From: Pseudomonadota bacterium
GTDB lineage: Bacteria > Pseudomonadota > Gammaproteobacteria > JAADHS01
DNA: 64,000 bases
Reading direction: 5' to 3'
NCBI GenBank assembly: GCA_021821045.1
Contig: JAKACW010000021.1
Span: 1 to 64,000 of the forward strand
The notes under the pieces are model-generated. The model saw only the letters and a list, made by a program, of their open reading frames with translations, was not told where the DNA came from and made no database searches. Position 1 is the first letter of the stretch, and every line of letters starts with the position of its first letter. This document shows, one piece after another, positions 28,366 to 36,959 of this stretch. The position numbers were made by a program, and so were the translations under genes.

Positions 28366-29331
28366 GTGACGATCGACGATTGGCGGCCCGGCGCAACCCT
28401 GCAACGCCTGCGGCAACGGGCGGAGATCCTCGAAAAGATTCGCGCGTTTTTCAAGCAGCGCGGGGTAATGGAAGTCGACACCCCCGCGCTGGCTTCGGCC
28501 ACCACGGCGGATCCGGCCATTGCCAGCGTGGCGGTGAGATTGCACTGTCGACCCGGCAGCCTCTTTTATCTTCAAACGTCGCCCGAGTTCGCTATGAAAC
28601 GGCTGCTGGCGGCGGGCAGCGGTCCGATTTATCAGCTTGGAAAAGTTTTCCGCGATGATGAGATCGGTCGCTTGCACCAGGTGGAGTTCACTCTCCTGGA
28701 GTGGTATCAACCCGGCTATGACGATGTCCGGCTAGTCGACGAGCTGGGTGAACTGCTGACGTATCTGGGCGCGCCGCCCATTTCCCGAATCGCTTACCGC
28801 GACGCGTTCGAGCGCTTCGCTCGCGTCGATCCGTTTAACGCCGACGAACGAAGCCTTCATGCGGCGCTCCGATCCCAGGGCATAGAGCTAGCACCGAGCC
28901 TCGCGGCGGCAGGTCGCGATGTGCTGCTCGATTTGCTCATGAGCCACGTCGTCGGGCCGCGGCTAGGACGGGCGGGACCGCAGGCGCTGGTCGACTATCC
29001 CGCCGCGCAGGCTGCATATGCCCGGATCAAGGCCGGAACGCCGTCCGTGGCGGCCCGCTTCGAGGTGTTTGTCGATGGCATCGAGCTGGCGAACGGCTAC
29101 CATGAGCTGACGGATGCGGCGGAACAGCGGCGGCGTCTTGAGGCGCAGAACGCGGCGCGGCGGTCGGCCGGACAGCCCGAAGTGCCGGTGGATGAACGCT
29201 TGCTTGCCGCGCTGGAGAACGGTTTGCCCGACTGCGCGGGTGTCGCCCTGGGATTCGATCGGCTTGTCATGTGGCTGCTGGGCGAGGGGTTTTTGTCCGC
29301 CGTCATCCCGTTTGATCTTGACCGCGCCTGA
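28366..29331 (+). CDS. epmA: EF-P lysine ligase EpmA (GenX/PoxA)
   Basis: 321 residues of a lysyl-tRNA synthetase-like catalytic core without the anticodon domain. Class II motifs are visible: FKQRGVMEVDTPALA, LFYLQTSPEFAMKRLLAAG, IYQLGKVFRDDEIGRLHQVEFTLLEWY, and GVALGFDRLVMWLLG. It activates (R)-beta-lysine and attaches it to EF-P Lys34. GTG start, 24 bases after efp, so the two are cotranscribed. Confidence 0.96.
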   Translation: MTIDDWRPGATLQRLRQRAEILEKIRAFFKQRGVMEVDTPALASATTADPAIASVAVRLHCRPGSLFYLQTSPEFAMKRLLAAGSGPIYQLGKVFRDDEIGRLHQVEFTLLEWYQPGYDDVRLVDELGELLTYLGAPPISRIAYRDAFERFARVDPFNADERSLHAALRSQGIELAPSLAAAGRDVLLDLLMSHVVGPRLGRAGPQALVDYPAAQAAYARIKAGTPSVAARFEVFVDGIELANGYHELTDAAEQRRRLEAQNAARRSAGQPEVPVDERLLAALENGLPDCAGVALGFDRLVMWLLGEGFLSAVIPFDLDRA

Positions 29332-29475
29332 CCGCTCGCCGTCGTATACGTAAAGCCCCGTATGTCGACCGATTGAACAGCGGACATTTGGCCCGCTCGG
29401 AGCGTTCTTTCAATGCGCTATGCATGTTTTGCTAACTATCTGAAAAATATGCTGTGAGTAGGGATGGGTAGTGGG

Positions 29476-29491
29476 TGGCATGATGATTGCT
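29476..29491 (+). promoter_or_regulatory. Predicted sigma-54 promoter upstream of small PilZ gene
   Basis: TGGCATG-ATGA-TTGCT matches the -24/-12 consensus TGGCACG-N4-TTGC at every key base except one C to T change, with exact GG-N10-GC spacing. Transcription would start near 29502, leaving a leader of about 110 bases before the PilZ ATG. The 281-base gap 29332-29612 has room for activator sites. No factor-independent terminator was noticed after epmA. Confidence 0.8.
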
Positions 29492-29612
29492 CCCAGTTAA
29501 TCGAAGTGCTGCGCTGCGGATTGAATTTATAAACTCGCGCGTGAACGAATCATTGACTAACGACCGACACATGTATGAAATCTAAAGCTTTGAAAATGGG
29601 GGGAGAGGTTTA

Positions 29613-29939
29613 ATGGAGCGTCGTTGGACAACCCGGACGCGACTGGGCATTGACGTGCAAGTGGCGTACGACGGTGGGGAACTGAAGGGCTGCCGTACCC
29701 GGGATATCGGTTTGGGCGGGGTGTACGTCACCAGCGCCGATCCGCTTCCCGTCGGACAGTTTGTGGAGCTAACTTTTGACGTGCCTGTGGGCGGAGAAGA
29801 CGAACAGCCGCGAATTCGCGCCAAAGTCGTACGATCCGCGAACGAAGGCATGGGTTTGATGTTTCGCGATTTCGATGCGACGGCGTTTCGCTCGTTGCAA
29901 CGTGTTATGAAGATCAAGGACAGCGCGTTCGCGCCATAA
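29613..29939 (+). CDS. Small PilZ-domain protein
   Basis: 108 residues, a single PilZ domain. It starts MERRWTTRTRLGIDVQVAYDGG, with an RxxxR-like element (RRWTTR, RTRLG) before the barrel, and has the second signature TRDIGLGGVYV (D/NxSxxG type). This fits a c-di-GMP effector. GGGGAGAGG precedes the start. It stands alone behind a strong sigma-54 promoter and ahead of a terminator, so it is a one-gene transcript probably controlled by an RpoN activator such as PrsR. Confidence 0.85.
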   Translation: MERRWTTRTRLGIDVQVAYDGGELKGCRTRDIGLGGVYVTSADPLPVGQFVELTFDVPVGGEDEQPRIRAKVVRSANEGMGLMFRDFDATAFRSLQRVMKIKDSAFAP

Positions 29940-29982
29940 AAATAAGAACCGGCTGATCAGGACATAGCCTGGCGGGGAAACG

Positions 29983-30015
29983 AAAGCGGCGGTGAAATAC
30001 CGCCGCTTTTTTATT
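29983..30015 (+). terminator. Factor-independent terminator after PilZ gene
   Basis: Perfect 11-base stem AAAGCGGCGGT / ACCGCCGCTTT with loop GAAAT, then TTTTATTT. It also lies after the convergent small Cys-rich gene, but the T-run is better in the plus direction. Confidence 0.9.
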
Positions 30016-30025
30016 TCGCGCGGGC

Positions 30026-30214
30026 TTAAACCGCCTCGCTCTCGGCGTGCTGGCTGTTGTGTTTTTCCCACGTGGCGTAACACTCGAGTCCGCAAAAATA
30101 GTGGATATAGTCTTTCCCTTCCAGACTATTGGCGACAGAGGCGGGAATCTCTTCCAGGCATTCGCTGCAGGACAGCGCAGGGGCGGTATCGGCGTCGTTG
30201 GTCATCGGCATCAT
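30026..30214 (-). CDS. DUF3330-like small Cys-rich protein
   Basis: 62 residues. SCSECLEEIPASVANSLEGKDYIHYFCGLECYATW gives a CxxC followed later by CGLEC, the pattern of the DUF3330 family, probably a zinc ribbon-type fold. I chose the ATG at 30214 because GAAGGAG precedes it at 7 bases; a farther start at 30238 has no such site. Function unknown. It is monocistronic, convergent with the PilZ gene. Confidence 0.75.
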   Translation of the reverse strand: MMPMTNDADTAPALSCSECLEEIPASVANSLEGKDYIHYFCGLECYATWEKHNSQHAESEAV

Positions 30215-30403
30215 GGCGTGGCTCCTTCTCCCGAACATTTTTTCAGTCTACGCCGACGGCCCTTCAATACTATTGTTGTCACTACGACACCAAGTCGCGC
30301 CGGACCGCCTGTGACTAAGGGTGGTTGCGGACTGTGTATGTACTCAGTCCGGGGGAGGGTTCGGGAATGGCCGCGCAGACAGCGAAGTGCCGAACGCCGT
30401 CCG

Positions 30404-31294
30404 CTATCGCGGCTGAAATGCGCTGAGTTGGCCTAGGCGTTGGCCCATGTGCAAGGCCGTTTCCGTGTCGATGGCGGGGTCCCAATGCACCGCGCCGGGA
30501 CCGAGCGCAAGAATGACGGTGGAGCCCATGTTGAAGCGCCCCAGTTCGTCGCCTTTGCGCAGAAAAATCTTGGGTTGGTGCTGGGCCGTATAGTCCCACA
30601 CCTCGATGCCGCGGCGTTCGCGCGGCGTGATCACGCCGGCCCACGTTGTTTCTATGCTGGCCACGAACAGGGCGCCCACGAGGACGACCGCCAACGGTCC
30701 GTGCGCCGTTTCGAATAGGGCTACGACCCGTTCATTGCGGGCGAACAAACCGGGCACCGTCCGCGTCGTGCGCGGCCCGACGCTGAACAGCTTTCCCGGA
30801 ACGTAAACCATGTGTGTCAGTCGACCGTCCATCGGCATGTGGATGCGATGGTAATCGCGGGGCGACAAGTATAGGGTGGCGAAGCTGCCCTTGCGGAACG
30901 GCGCGGCGCGGGCCGGCTCCCCGCCCAAAAGTGTTTCCAGACTGAAGGTGGTGCCTTTTGCTTGGTAAAGTTGGCCATCGACAATTTGGCCGATCTGGCT
31001 GACCCGGCCGTCGACCGGGCTGATCAGTACATCCGCGGCCGGGTCGATGGGACGCGCGTCGGGTTTCAGCGCCCGGGTAAAGAATTCGTTGAAATTGCGA
31101 AACTGCAGGTAATCGTTTTGCACGGGTTCGTTCATGTTGACGTCGTAGGTCTTGATGAACCAGCGCATCTGCCAGTTTTTCCACGGTGCCCATGTGACGC
31201 GAGTAAGGAAGTGCATCAGCCGCGACAACGTATGGTGCGGCCAAATATGTTGACTGAATACAGTGATGATTTTGTCGACGAGATGCGAAGCCAT
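30404..31294 (-). CDS. psd: Phosphatidylserine decarboxylase
   Basis: 296 residues. FNEFFTRALKPDARP, ISPVDGRVSQIG, the SPRDYHRIHMPMDG block and the self-cleavage site FNMGSTVIL (the Ser becomes the pyruvoyl group) are all present. It makes phosphatidylethanolamine at the inner membrane. The M-G-S-T form in place of L-G-S-T is a common variant. A start ten codons upstream (31324) is possible. Divergent from pncC. Confidence 0.96.
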   Translation of the reverse strand: MASHLVDKIITVFSQHIWPHHTLSRLMHFLTRVTWAPWKNWQMRWFIKTYDVNMNEPVQNDYLQFRNFNEFFTRALKPDARPIDPAADVLISPVDGRVSQIGQIVDGQLYQAKGTTFSLETLLGGEPARAAPFRKGSFATLYLSPRDYHRIHMPMDGRLTHMVYVPGKLFSVGPRTTRTVPGLFARNERVVALFETAHGPLAVVLVGALFVASIETTWAGVITPRERRGIEVWDYTAQHQPKIFLRKGDELGRFNMGSTVILALGPGAVHWDPAIDTETALHMGQRLGQLSAFQPR

Positions 31295-31355
31295 GGTTTT
31301 ATCTTGTAAAAATAAGTCGCGCATTTTACTTTAGCCGGGGCAAAAGAGCACGGAA

Positions 31356-31871
31356 ATGACAACGTTGAAGACATCCGACGCGGATATGCACCGTCTGGCG
31401 GCGACGCTGGGCGATGCGGCTGTGGCTCTAGGCTGGGCGATCGCGACGGCGGAGTCCTGTACCGGCGGCTGGGTCGCGCAGGCCATCACGTCCGTCGCCG
31501 GCAGTTCGCGCTGGTTCGATCGCGGATTCGTCACCTACACCAACCAAGCCAAGCACGACATGCTCAGCGTGAGTGTCGCGACATTGGAGCAGTTCGGTGC
31601 GGTAAGCGAGCAAACGGTGACGGAGATGGCGCGGGGCGCTCTGATCCACAGTCGAGCCCAGCTGGCGGTCGCGGTCAGCGGGATCGCCGGGCCGGGCGGC
31701 GGCACGCCGGATAAGGCCGTCGGGACGGTGTGGTTCGCCTGGGCAACCGCGGATGGCGCGCTCAAAACGGCGCTGAACGTGTTCGACGGCGATCGCGAAT
31801 CCGTGCGGCGCCAGGCGGTCGTGACGGCGCTTGCCGGTCTGGCCGAGATGGCCGAGATGGCCCATGGTTGA
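31356..31871 (+). CDS. pncC: Nicotinamide-nucleotide amidohydrolase (CinA C-terminal type)
   Basis: 171 residues, only the CinA C-terminal domain. AESCTGGWVAQAITSVAGSSRWFDRGFVTYTNQAKHDML has the active Ser-Cys-Thr region, and VAVSGIAGPGGGTPDKAVGTVWFA the second motif. It deamidates NMN for NAD recycling. It overlaps thpR by 8 bases and sits just upstream of recA, as cinA-type genes do in Pseudomonas and relatives. Confidence 0.93.
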   Translation: MTTLKTSDADMHRLAATLGDAAVALGWAIATAESCTGGWVAQAITSVAGSSRWFDRGFVTYTNQAKHDMLSVSVATLEQFGAVSEQTVTEMARGALIHSRAQLAVAVSGIAGPGGGTPDKAVGTVWFAWATADGALKTALNVFDGDRESVRRQAVVTALAGLAEMAEMAHG

Positions 31872-32439
31872 ACGTCCGCCAACCCAGCGACTATTTTTTG
31901 CCCTTTGGCCGAGCGATGCCCAGCGCCAAACCATGGTCGACTGGATCGACGCCCTCGGTTTGGGGCAGCAAGGTCGACCGGTCTCGGAACAGAACCTTCA
32001 CATAACCTTGGTGTTCCTGGGGGATACGCCGCTGGACCGGGTCGACTGCATTATTTCTCGCGCCGCGCCGAGCAACGCAGCCTCTTTCGTGTTGCGCTTC
32101 GACCGGCTGGGGTACTTTCGCCGCGCCCAAGTGCTGTGGGCGGGGGTGAGCCACCTTCCGCCCGTGTTGGCTCGCTTGCATCATGAACTCGAGCAAGCGT
32201 TGGTGCCCTGCGGTTACCGGCCGGAGCCGCGGGAGTTTACGCCTCATCTTACTTTGCGCCGCAAGGTGGCGCGCAAACCCGAGCTACCCGCCGACCCCTC
32301 GCCATTGCTGTGGCCGATCGATCAGTTCTGTTTAGTGTCCTCCATGCTCACCCCGGCGGGCGCCGAATATTCAGTCGTAAAACGGTATCCGTTAGGCGCG
32401 CCAAACACCGACAGGATGACGGCCGAAAGTCCGACTTAA
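31864..32439 (+). CDS. thpR: RNA 2',3'-cyclic phosphodiesterase (LigT/ThpR)
   Basis: 191 residues of the 2H phosphoesterase fold, with both catalytic motifs: LHITLVFLG (HxT) and [10 protein letters not shown] (HxT). It opens 2',3'-cyclic phosphates on RNA. The ATG at 31864 overlaps pncC by 8 bases; longer in-frame starts lie within pncC. recA follows after 133 bases. Confidence 0.93.
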   Translation: MVERPPTQRLFFALWPSDAQRQTMVDWIDALGLGQQGRPVSEQNLHITLVFLGDTPLDRVDCIISRAAPSNAASFVLRFDRLGYFRRAQVLWAGVSHLPPVLARLHHELEQALVPCGYRPEPREFTPHLTLRRKVARKPELPADPSPLLWPIDQFCLVSSMLTPAGAEYSVVKRYPLGAPNTDRMTAESPT

Positions 32440-32572
32440 AGCTGTTCGAAAGTGCTGTATTGTCCCTCTCGATCCTCGGCGGTGCCGATGGAGTTGGTCA
32501 CGCGGCTATGCAATAATGCCGCGCTGGAGTGCAATTATCGGACGCGGAGTAAAAGCTCCGTCGGAGGGATAC

Positions 32573-33613
32573 ATGAACGAGGAACGGCAGAAAGCATTAA
32601 AAGCGGCGCTTTCTCAAATCGAGCGTCAATTCGGCAAGGGCTCCATCATGCGGATGGGCGACCAGGAGGGTGTGGCGCGGGATATCGACGCGGTTTCAAC
32701 CGGTTCCTTGGGGCTGGATATCGCATTGGGCATAGGCGGCTTGCCGCGCGGCCGGGTTGTGGAAATTTACGGGCCGGAGTCCTCGGGTAAAACAACGCTG
32801 ACGCTGCAAGTCATCGCCGAGGCCCAGAAAGTCGGCGGGACAGCGGCGTTTGTCGATGCCGAGCATGCGCTCGATCCGATTTACGCCGGCAAGTTGGGCG
32901 TGGACGTCGAAAATTTGCTGGTCTCCCAACCCGACACGGGCGAGCAGGCATTGGAAATCGTCGACACGCTGGTGCGTTCCGGCGCGGTGGATGTGGTGGT
33001 GGTCGACTCCGTCGCCGCGCTGACACCGAAAGCGGAAATCGAAGGTGAAATGGGCGATGCCCACGTCGGTCTGCAGGCCCGCTTGATGTCGCAGGCGTTG
33101 CGCAAACTGACGGCCAACATCAAGCGTTCCAATACGCTGGTTATCTTTATCAACCAGATTCGCATGAAGATCGGCGTGATGTTCGGCAACCCCGAAACCA
33201 CGACCGGCGGCAACGCGCTGAAGTTCTACTCCTCCGTGCGGCTGGACATCCGTCGCACCGGCGCGGTGAAGAAGGGCGACGAAGTGGTCGGCAGCGAAAC
33301 CCGCGTGAAAGTGGTGAAGAACAAAGTCGCGCCGCCCTTCAAGCAGGCCGAGTTCGACATCTTGTACGGCGAAGGCGTGTCCCATGAAGGGGAGATCATT
33401 GATATCGGTGCGGCAAACGGCATCGTCGATAAATCCGGCGCCTGGTACAGCTACAAGGGCAACCGCATCGGTCAAGGCAAGGACAACGCGCGGGAGTTCT
33501 TGAAGAGCAACCCGGAAATCGCCGCGGAGATCGAGGGCGAGATTCGCGCCAAGTTGATTCCGACCCAGACGATCACGACCACCGAGGCAACGCTCAAAGA
33601 AGCCAGTGGCTGA
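32573..33613 (+). CDS. recA: Recombinase RecA
   Basis: 346 residues, full length. Walker A is GPESSGKTT, the L1/L2 loop regions are complete ([51 protein letters not shown]), and Walker B is [10 protein letters not shown]. The ATG at 32573 has GGAGGG upstream and matches homologues; a start 19 codons upstream does not. It binds single-stranded DNA for recombination and triggers LexA cleavage. recX overlaps its end by 8 bases. I could not see an E. coli-type LexA box in the 133 bases before it. Confidence 0.98.
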   Translation: MNEERQKALKAALSQIERQFGKGSIMRMGDQEGVARDIDAVSTGSLGLDIALGIGGLPRGRVVEIYGPESSGKTTLTLQVIAEAQKVGGTAAFVDAEHALDPIYAGKLGVDVENLLVSQPDTGEQALEIVDTLVRSGAVDVVVVDSVAALTPKAEIEGEMGDAHVGLQARLMSQALRKLTANIKRSNTLVIFINQIRMKIGVMFGNPETTTGGNALKFYSSVRLDIRRTGAVKKGDEVVGSETRVKVVKNKVAPPFKQAEFDILYGEGVSHEGEIIDIGAANGIVDKSGAWYSYKGNRIGQGKDNAREFLKSNPEIAAEIEGEIRAKLIPTQTITTTEATLKEASG

Positions 33614-34100
33614 GACGGATTGTTCGCGCCAAGACGAGATTGAAGAACCCGAGCGGCACGCCTTTGCCATGGCGTGCCGTTTGCTTTCCCGGCGCGAATA
33701 CAGCGCCCAGGAATTGCTGCAGCGCTTGAGTCTGAAAGGCTTCGGCGCGGAGATTGGCGCAAGGGTTTTGGCGCGGCTTCGCGAGCAGAATTTGCAGAGC
33801 GACGCGCGTTTCGCGGAGATGTTCGTCAACGCGAAGCTGAGCCGCGGTTACGGGCCGCGACGGCTGGCCGCCGAGTTGAGCCAGCGCGGCATCGCTGAGG
33901 ACTTGATCGCGCGTTATGTCGACGCCGATCCGGCGGCGTGGCGCCAGGCCGTGAAGGCGGCGTTTCGCAAGAGGTTTAAAATCGCGCCGCAGTCGGCGTT
34001 GGAGCGGGCGAAAGCGCAGCGCTACTTACGCCAAAAGGGTTTTTCGTCGGAGCAGATTAGATACGCTTTGCGGAGCGGGGCTGACGAGAATGAATTGTAG
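33606..34100 (+). CDS. recX: Regulatory protein RecX
   Basis: 164 residues with the three tandem three-helix repeats of Rec[55 protein letters not shown], and [16 protein letters not shown]. It binds the RecA filament and limits its activity. The GTG start overlaps recA by 8 bases. The stop codon TAG lies inside a REP-type repeat (34095 onward), so the last residues abut the repeat. Confidence 0.93.
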   Translation: MAETDCSRQDEIEEPERHAFAMACRLLSRREYSAQELLQRLSLKGFGAEIGARVLARLREQNLQSDARFAEMFVNAKLSRGYGPRRLAAELSQRGIAEDLIARYVDADPAAWRQAVKAAFRKRFKIAPQSALERAKAQRYLRQKGFSSEQIRYALRSGADENEL

Positions 34101-34158
34101 GAGCGGATTTATCCGCGATAGGCTCGGGCAACCATTGCGGTAGGAAACCTCTCCACAG
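34095..34158. repeat. REP-type repeat pair, copy 3
   Basis: Unit 34095-34120 (TTGTAGGAGCGGATTTATCC then GCGATA) and inverted unit 34133-34158 (ATTGCGGTAGGAAACCTCTC then CACAG). It begins at the end of recX and supplies its stop codon, and ends about 45 bases before alaS. Same family as at 11321, 20597 and 36838. Confidence 0.82.
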
Positions 34159-34203
34159 CGGGAGTGTTTGAAGATTCTGAACATCGAACATTGACTGTGT
34201 AAC

Positions 34204-36828
34204 ATGAAAAGCGCCGAAATTCGAACAGCCTTCCTGGAATATTTCAAACGCAACGGCCACGAAGTGGTGGCCAGCAGCCCCTTGGTTCCCGGCAATGATC
34301 CGACCCTGTTGTTTACCAATGCGGGCATGGTGCAGTTCAAGGACGTTTTTCTCGGTTTAGAGAAGCGTTCCTACGCGCGCGCCGCCAGCTCCCAACGCTG
34401 CGTGCGCGCCGGCGGCAAGCACAATGACCTGGACAACGTGGGCTACACGGCGCGTCATCACACCTTTTTCGAAATGCTCGGCAACTTCAGCTTCGGCGAT
34501 TACTTCAAGCGCGAAGCCATTCGCTACGCGTGGGAGTTTCTCACCGTGACAATGAAACTGCCGGCGGAACGCCTGTGGGTCACCGTGTACGAAGACGACG
34601 ACGAGGCGGCACAGATCTGGCTGAAGGAGATCAAAGTCGATTCGAAACGCTTCACCCGCATCGGCGACAAACCAGGCGGCAAGCAGTACGAAAGCGACAA
34701 CTTCTGGTCCATGGGCGATACCGGCCCCTGCGGTCCGTGCACCGAAATCTTCTACGACCACGGTCCGAGTGTGGCGGGCGGCCCGCCGGGATCGCCCGAG
34801 GCCGACGGTGATCGCTACATCGAAATCTGGAACTTAGTGTTCATGCAGTACAACCGCTCCGCCGATGGCACGATGGCGCCGTTGCCCAAGCCCTCGGTGG
34901 ATACGGGCATGGGTCTGGAACGTCTCGCCGCGGTGATGCAGGGCGTGCACAGCAACTACGAAATCGACCTGTTCCAGAGCCTGATCAAAGCCGCCGCGCA
35001 GTTGGTGGGAACCAAGGAACTCAACCAAAGCTCGCTGCGCGTCATCGCCGATCATATTCGCTCCGCCGCGTTCTTGATTACCGACGGCGTATTGCCCAGC
35101 AACGAAGGGCGCGGCTACGTGCTGCGGCGCATCATTCGGCGCGCCATTCGCCACGGCCACAAGCTGGGCTTGAAGGATTTGTTCTTTCACAAGCTCGTGC
35201 AGCCGCTGGCCAAGGAAATGGGCGAAGCCTATCCCGAACTGGCGCGCGGAGCCGATCACGTCGCGCGCGTGCTGCGCATGGAAGAAGAGCGGTTCTCCGA
35301 GACGCTGGACCAAGGCATGAAGATTCTTGAAGCGGATCTGGCAAAGCTGTCCGGCAAGACCATTCCCGGCGAGACGATCTTCCGCCTGTACGACACGTAT
35401 GGTTTTCCCGTCGACTTGACCAACGACATTGCTCGCGAGCGCGGGTTCACGCTGGACACCGAAGGGTTCGAACGGGAGATGGACGGGCAGCGGGATCGGG
35501 CCCGCGCTGCCAGCCAGTTTGGTGTCGATTACGGCACTCAGTTGGAAGTGAAAGAGAAAAGCTGTTTCACCGGTTATGAAAAACTGGTCGATACCGGCCA
35601 AGTCACCGTCTTGCTGCGTGACGGCAAGCCGGTGGACGCGCTCAATGCGGGCGATAGAGCTGCGGTCGTGCTCGACAACACGCCGTTCTACGCGGAGTCG
35701 GGCGGACAGGTTGGCGACCACGGCTTGTTGGAATGGGCCGACGGGGAGTTCGTCGTCGAGGACACCCAGAAACACGGTCCCGACGTTATCCTTCATATCG
35801 GAGTGCTCAAGCAAGGCGGTTTGAAAGCCGGCGACCGCGTCGAGGCCCGCGTTAATGGCGCCCGCCGCCGCGCCATCATGCTCAACCACTCGGCGACCCA
35901 TTTGCTGCATGCGGCGCTGCGCAAACTGCTCGGCGAGCATGTCACTCAAAAGGGTTCACTGGTCGAAGCGGAACGTTTGCGTTTCGACTTTTCCCACTTC
36001 GAGCCGGTAACGCGCGAGCAATTGGCGCGGCTAGAGGACATGGTCAACGAACAAATCCGCGAAAATCTGGACGTCGAAACCAAGCTCATGGGTTTCGACG
36101 ATGCGAAGAAAACCGGCGCCATGGCGCTGTTCGGCGAGAAGTACGGTGAAACCGTGCGCGTGCTGAAAATGGGCGACTTCTCCACGGAGCTGTGCGGCGG
36201 CACCCACGTGCGCCGGGCCGGCGACATCGGTTTGTTCAAGATTCTATATGAAACCGGCATCGCGGCGGGCGTTCGGCGTATCGAAGCCGTGACCGGTAAG
36301 GGCGCGTTGGATTTCGTCGAACAGAACGAGACCCGTTTATCCCGCGTCGCTCAGCTTGTGAAAGCCAGTCGCGATGATGTGGAAGACAAAGTCGATCAGA
36401 TGGTGCAAAAGCTGCGCAAGCTGGAGAAGGAAAACGAGCAGTTGAAGGGCAAGCTTGCCAGTCAGAAGGGCGGCGATTTGGCCGGGCAGGCGATCGAGAT
36501 CAACGGCATCAAGGTGCTGGCCGCGCAGTTGGACGGCGCGGACCCGAAGTCGCTGCGCGACACGGTCGATCAGCTCAAGAACAAACTGGGCAGCGCGGTC
36601 GTGGTACTGGGAACGGTTGCCGAGGGCAAAGTGAGTCTCGTTGCCGGCGTAACCGCCGATTGCACCAACAAGATCAAAGCAGGTGAATTAGTGAACGAGG
36701 TTGCCACCAAAGTCGGCGGAAAAGGCGGCGGCCGACCGGACATGGCCCAGGCGGGCGGGACGCAACCGGAGGCGTTGCCCGGTGCGTTGAAAGCAGCCAA
36801 TGATTGGATTCAAGCGCGATTGTCATAA
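34204..36828 (+). CDS. alaS: Alanyl-tRNA synthetase
   Basis: 874 residues. N-terminal class II catalytic domain ([36 protein letters not shown]), editing domain with the zinc motif [14 protein letters not shown] and ELCGGTHV, and a C-terminal coiled-coil/DHHA1 region near [17 protein letters not shown]. It charges and proofreads tRNA-Ala. It lies between recX and lysC, the order seen in Pseudomonas-type genomes. REP-type repeats lie on both sides. Confidence 0.98.
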   Translation: MKSAEIRTAFLEYFKRNGHEVVASSPLVPGNDPTLLFTNAGMVQFKDVFLGLEKRSYARAASSQRCVRAGGKHNDLDNVGYTARHHTFFEMLGNFSFGDYFKREAIRYAWEFLTVTMKLPAERLWVTVYEDDDEAAQIWLKEIKVDSKRFTRIGDKPGGKQYESDNFWSMGDTGPCGPCTEIFYDHGPSVAGGPPGSPEADGDRYIEIWNLVFMQYNRSADGTMAPLPKPSVDTGMGLERLAAVMQGVHSNYEIDLFQSLIKAAAQLVGTKELNQSSLRVIADHIRSAAFLITDGVLPSNEGRGYVLRRIIRRAIRHGHKLGLKDLFFHKLVQPLAKEMGEAYPELARGADHVARVLRMEEERFSETLDQGMKILEADLAKLSGKTIPGETIFRLYDTYGFPVDLTNDIARERGFTLDTEGFEREMDGQRDRARAASQFGVDYGTQLEVKEKSCFTGYEKLVDTGQVTVLLRDGKPVDALNAGDRAAVVLDNTPFYAESGGQVGDHGLLEWADGEFVVEDTQKHGPDVILHIGVLKQGGLKAGDRVEARVNGARRRAIMLNHSATHLLHAALRKLLGEHVTQKGSLVEAERLRFDFSHFEPVTREQLARLEDMVNEQIRENLDVETKLMGFDDAKKTGAMALFGEKYGETVRVLKMGDFSTELCGGTHVRRAGDIGLFKILYETGIAAGVRRIEAVTGKGALDFVEQNETRLSRVAQLVKASRDDVEDKVDQMVQKLRKLEKENEQLKGKLASQKGGDLAGQAIEINGIKVLAAQLDGADPKSLRDTVDQLKNKLGSAVVVLGTVAEGKVSLVAGVTADCTNKIKAGELVNEVATKVGGKGGGRPDMAQAGGTQPEALPGALKAANDWIQARLS

Positions 36829-36837
36829 CAAGGGTTG

Positions 36838-36936
36838 AATCGCGGTAGGAAACCGCTCCCACAATGGGTCATGACCTGCCGTGGGAGCGGATTATTCCGC
36901 GAAAGAGCGTAGGGGCGGCAACCTGCCGCGATTTTG
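36838..36936. repeat. REP-type repeat cluster, copy 4 (three units)
   Basis: Units at 36838-36865 (AATCGCGGTAGGAAACCGCT then CCCACAAT), 36881-36904 (GTGGGAGCGGATTATTCCGC then GAAA) and a diverged one at 36909-36936 (GTAGGGGCGG, CAACCTG, CCGCGATTTTG). The first two are an inverted pair. The cluster fills the alaS-lysC gap, ending 24 bases before lysC. Confidence 0.85.
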
Positions 36937-36959
36937 CAACAGGGGCATAACTCAACAGT

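Noticed and set aside
32440-32572. LexA box before recA
   Set aside because: No CTGT-N8-ACAG or other known LexA pattern was found; CTGTATTGTCC has only one half.
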